Shown here: piece by piece, positions 9,701 to 13,377 of the stretch
Layout: each line of letters begins with the position of its first letter
Numbering within the stretch: position 1 is the stretch's first letter
DNA from: Ectocarpus siliculosus
Lineage: Eukaryota; Sar; Phaeophyceae; Ectocarpales; Ectocarpaceae
Assembly: GCA_000310025.1 (NCBI GenBank)
Contig: FN649733.1
Location: 3,208,933 to 3,222,309 of the forward strand
Direction: 5' to 3'
Length of the DNA: 13,377 nt
Notes under the pieces: generated by a model
Databases searched by the model: none
Told to the model about the DNA's origin: nothing
The model's input: the letters and a program-made list of their open reading frames with translations, nothing else
Translations under genes and position numbers: made by a program

Positions 9701-12700
9701 ATGGCGAACACTAGGGATGAACTGCTTGCAGATGTTTATGATGACAGTGGAGAGTTCTTGCTGCCTGGAAAAGGCTCTGACGCTGGTCGCGAGAAGATGC
9801 TGAAACAGGAAAACGATGGGTGAGTCGCGAAGTCGCAAACGGTCCAATATTCTCATGACTAACTTAACGCGCTGCTGCCGTACATCTCCCTACATAGATC
9901 TCCTTCATTGTTGCTGGCCGTTGATGTTTTGGGGTGGTGGGTAGTTTCAACGAGTGACCCTCCTTTCTGCCCCCCCTATTTTTGTACTACAAGGGTTGCG
10001 CAATGAGAATCTCGAGGTATTAGTTGAGTTTTGGATTTTGGCGCAATACACCCACACCGAAGGGCGAAACGGAAATTTTCATCGAGGTGCTTGCTCAAAG
10101 CAGTACAGCAGTGTCCCGTGGGATGGCGTTCCATGCACTGCATGAATAGGCGAAGATGTTGACACATCTATAGAAAACACAGGTAGGTCGTACGCATATC
10201 AACTTCTAGCTAGTTGTAGCTTACCGACTTCATTTTTCGGATTATAGAAAGGTGAATTTGCATTGCATTCATGAAACGAAAACAAGGGACGGCGGTACAC
10301 ATTTTGTAGATTTCAAAATGACCAACGCGATTTGAGGATGCCAACCCGTCCGTTGCGAGTGGCAACAAGAAACAACAGCAGCAGCATTCTTGTGGTTCGT
10401 GTAGTGGTCACGCCGCCACCCCCGGTTTAAAAATGTCAGGCTGAAGAAGCAACTCTGGTCCGCCAGGGGACTAATCGAAGTGGTGACAAAGGGCGACCCT
10501 AGTGCTGTTGGTAACAAGCGCCTGAGGCTCGGCGGTGGAGGTGATAGCAGCGAAGCGGCGAGCTCTTCGACGGCGATCGCGAGGTACATAGAGTAGTTTC
10601 AAGTCTTTATTGTCGTGATCTACGTACAGTGTAGCGAAACAGCGGTGTGTAGGCTGCAGCAGGAAAACTAGTGTGCCATGCGGTATACGTTGAGCAGGAG
10701 CTAGCAGCTCGAAGCAGTAGATAGATGCTTCGTACGTCGTCGCCAACCTCCTAAGATGCACTAACTCTGCTGGTGTTTCTGGCTTCACTGTCGTCGCTAC
10801 TCCTGCAGCTGTTGCTAGTGCTGCTTATGACCAAGGTTGTGGTGGTGATGTCACGCTCTTCCCTAACCGTATGATGGCATACAAGGGCAAAGGAGGCTGT
10901 CTTGTTGCCTTCTGAACACGCAACGTTATCTACTATTATACTACTCAGGTCGGAGCTGGAAGAGAGCCGGGTGCTCAGGGAGAAGGACAAGCTGCGGTAC
11001 GAGGTGATGCTGCGGGAAGCCGAGGGGGAGAAGGGCAAGCTGCTCCGACAGGTGCGATGGATGATGGTTCGCTGAGAAGTTGCTGCGCCACTCATCTTGA
11101 CGAACACGGTTTCTAGTACAGCTTCACGATGGTGCTTTTGACCATGGTTGTGGGTTGGCATGGAAACATCCGTCGGCGATCTGGTCCCCTACCTCTTGTA
11201 TGGGATCCTCAAAGTCGCGCCAGCTTGAGGGTGGTGGTAGTGATGGTGTAGGTCTCTTCCCACGCGTGCGATAGGTGTGCCCGTGGGCGAGCATTTGTGT
11301 GGGGTTGAAGTCTTAAGTCTTCGGCAATCAGCGTTTCTTCGCGTCTTTCGTCACCTGCAGGTCCTTGTCGTAGAGGAAGTAAACCGGGGAGAAATAAAGC
11401 AGCAAAGCGGCACCAAAAATCTGGAACGATAAAGTATTTTCCTGGTACAAGTTGTCTACTACCCAAAAAGAGACATTTTAGTGAGTCTTGGTAGTGTCTG
11501 GGTGCGAGGCACTCCGTCAAGAAGTTTGCGGTACAATGTGTCGTCGTTGACGCTCTGTCGCCCCGCTTCTCACGTCGATTCGATTCTCTTTCTCTTCCTG
11601 AGAACAGGAGTGCCAAGTTTCCGACAGCTCGCGGTTGTAAGTACGGTTGATGTCTTCCTCCACAAACAGCGCGCGAACAACATCACCGGCAGCTACCATA
11701 CCCACTTCCGCACCACCACCCAAACACGTTTGTCTAGTGATATTTTTGTCTTTTGGCGGGCCATTTTCTGCACCATCTCAGGTAAAATTTCTAACCCAGG
11801 AAGAAGAGGAGGCCCGTGCGGTTTTCGGCAAGAAGGCGGCGGTTTTGATGGAAGAAATTTCGTACCTTCGGGAGAACCTCAGCGCCGAGCGCGCCGCGCT
11901 GGAGGCGGCTAGAGCAGAGGGGGGGCACAGTGGTGAACAGGAACGGCAGAGGTACAACCGGTACGTCAAGTTGGTTGTTGTTGTTCTTCGTTTGGGCTTA
12001 TTTTTTTTTCTTTTGGAAAATATATATAAGATCACAGAAATATTTAGTTTTAATTAGTGGACAGAAAGAACGTGTAGTTGTGTTCTCTCCTTTGTATGCT
12101 TCTGCAGTGTGTCGGTCTTGATTGTATTGTCATTCAGAGCCTCTGCAACGGAATACTGGCAGCTCTGTCGGTAATCAATGAATAGAACGCGAACTGGTCA
12201 AGTTGCTGCCAGATTCGTGAGTGGTGGCGATAAATGTCTACCCATGTGGATCGTCGGCGGCTGTTGGCAGTCTTGACAGACGAAGGGGGGCATCGGAGAC
12301 TCGCCCCCCTGGGGCGACAAGGGAGGGTGTTCGTGTTGAATTACTTGCTTGCAAACGAGGGTTCAGATCGCGCGCTATCATTTGGAACCCCGCCAACCAT
12401 GCCAGTAATCCACCGCCCTTACTACTTGGTGACCCCTTGCTTTTTTTGAAAGCGTAGACAGAGTGCATGCACAGTACACGATGGCTCGCTTACTACTGTG
12501 GGGGATAAGTCCGTTGTTAGAAACCTCACGCAGAGTGTGCACAGCAGTAGCAGCGCCATGGCTCGCTTACTACATCGCACTTTTGTTGCTGCGGGCGCGT
12601 GTTGTTGTCTCCCTGCCGTCAGGAAGCTGAAGCGCGAGGAGGAGGCCAGGCGTGTCGCGGAGGAGAAGGCGGAGAGTCTCGAAGAGGCCGCTAAGACGTA

Positions 12701-13034
12701 CGCCGATGAGGTGGCCCAGTCGAGGAGACGATGCCGGGAGGTGGAGGCGAAGAATGCCGACCTCAGGTTGGTTTGGTCACTTGTCGTTTGCAGTAGCAAC
12801 TGCTGCTGCTGTAGTCGTCGTTGTTGGTGTTAGTTCTGTGGATTGTATTTCTGCCGCCGGTTGTTGTTGTTGCTGCTGCCGGGCCTCTCCTTGTTTTGGT
12901 TCTTCCGCTCCACCGCTACTGCGTTTCTTTTGTTTCAGTACAATGTTCTCTGTCTCTGTCTTTCTCTTTTTCTCTCTCTTTGTCTCTATGTGTGTGTCTC
13001 TGTCTCTGTCTCTGAGCGAGTCTCTTCTCTCTCA

Positions 13035-13066
<32 letters not shown>

Positions 13067-13377
13067 CCTTCATCGCGTATCCATTGTTCATGCCTGTACC
13101 TCACTCTGGTAACGCGTAACGTGTGACGTCTGCCGTGTCTTTGATTATGCCTCGTCTAGTCTTGAGGTAGCCGCGCTCCGGCGAAAGCAGGGCGTGGGGC
13201 TTGCCGCCGGGGGCCCCACAGAAGGATCGGAAACATCAGCAGGTGCCTCTTCGTCTTGGGACACCCCCGCGGCCCGCGAGCTTCGCGCCAAAGTGACGTC
13301 GCTCGAGAGAGAGGCGAGGAAGAGAGAGGCTGTGCTGCAGGCGAGTGGGTTGAAACGGGGGGGGGGGGGGGGGGGGG
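9701..13377 (+). CDS. Coiled-coil protein of unknown family, 3' partial
   Basis: Six exons: 9701-9819, 10467-10583, 10949-11051, 11782-11960, 12623-12766 and 13160 to about 13356, giving about 286 residues before the edge. Phases agree at each junction, and introns are GT-AG (GTGAGT, GTACAT, GTGCGA, GTACGT, GTTGGT; acceptors CAG, CAG, CAG, CAG, TAG). Residues 1-40 are acidic (MANTRDELLADVYDDSGEF). About 41-79 is Gly/Ser-rich with a basic NKRLRL patch that could be a nuclear signal. From about 80 on it is charged heptad-type coiled coil (SELEESRVLREKDKLR; EEISYLRENLSAERAALEA; KLKREEEARRVAEEKAESLE), broken by a Gly/Ser/Thr-rich loop at about 235-260. No catalytic motif is visible. A Mad1-like spindle checkpoint protein is one possibility, by general resemblance only. 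The last exon meets the poly-G edge, so the C-terminus is missing; CTGCAG|GCGAGT near 13341 could be a GC-type donor. Confidence 0.72.
10467..10583 (+). other. Phase-symmetric internal exon of the coiled-coil gene
   Basis: This 117-nt exon begins after CGCCAG and ends before GTACAT. Both flanking introns are phase 2, so including or skipping it keeps the reading frame. It encodes a Gly/Ser-rich linker with NKRLRL. The direct join of the exons ending 9819 and starting 10949 is also in frame. It is less conserved-looking than the coiled-coil exons, hence the lower confidence. Confidence 0.55.
12221..12468. other. Intronic block open in several frames on both strands
   Basis: Within intron 4 (11961-12622) of the coiled-coil gene, two plus-strand frames (12221-12457, 12234-12449) and one minus-strand frame (12468-12238) are each open for more than 70 codons. 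The translations show no domain I know. The block could be a decayed mobile element fragment or chance. Confidence 0.3.
12946..13066. repeat. Pyrimidine-rich CT microsatellite followed by an AT run
   Basis: About 100 nt of CTCTGT/CTTTCT/CT repeats ends in a pure CT run to 13050 and an uninterrupted AT run at 13051-13066. It lies in intron 5 (12767-13159) of the coiled-coil gene, about 95 bp before the acceptor TCTAG at 13159. The minus strand is a long purine tract. Confidence 0.9.
13357..13377. repeat. Poly-G run at the right contig edge
   Basis: The final 21 bases are all G, following TTGAAAC. The run interrupts what appears to be coding sequence of the coiled-coil gene, or the start of its next intron. 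Confidence 0.9.

Noticed and set aside
10471-10788. A minus-strand ORF of 105 codons with a protein-like look
   Set aside because: It overlaps the plus-strand exon 10467-10583, which fits the coiled-coil gene in phase on both sides. The minus frame has no ATG start or splice partners that I could find.
12340-12400. A tRNA B-box-like GGGTTCAGATC suggesting a SINE
   Set aside because: It departs from the GGTTCRANNCC consensus, and no A-box or cloverleaf could be drawn upstream.

Overview
The window looks like a nuclear genomic contig from a eukaryote with intron-rich genes, most likely a stramenopile and perhaps a brown alga. The reasons are short coding exons joined by 0.4-1.3 kb introns with pyrimidine-rich 3' splice sites, many GTT/CTG/CT simple repeats in the introns, mixed GC content, and an apparent TCP11-like protein of a kind I associate with oomycetes and algae. 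The taxonomic call is inference. No prokaryotic operon, CRISPR array, rRNA or tRNA was seen. Both ends are runs of exactly 21 G, so this is probably a whole contig that stopped at homopolymers.

Left third (about 1-4212, minus strand): a partial TCP11-like (T-complex protein 11) gene that I assembled from five exons. All splice phases agree, and one intron appears to be GC-AG. Its introns carry an 89-bp tandem duplication and a diverged ~103-bp duplication. The 3' part of the gene runs off the left edge.

Middle (about 4213-6165): intergenic DNA with no convincing gene. It contains a 221-bp foldback element bordered by TA dinucleotides, which looks like a MITE.

Centre-right (6166-9490, minus strand): a complete five-exon gene for a CIR1-like protein of 434 residues. 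It has the Cir_N motif, a CCHC-type knuckle and a long Lys/Arg/Ser-rich tail.

Right (9701 to the right edge, plus strand): a six-exon coiled-coil protein gene, partial at its 3' end, starting head-to-head with the CIR1-like gene. The two start codons are 210 bp apart, so the pair probably shares a bidirectional promoter.

No defence, secretion or other novel multigene system is visible. The most useful results are the three spliced gene models, the divergent gene pair, the foldback element, the GC-AG intron and several frame-preserving alternative splice choices.
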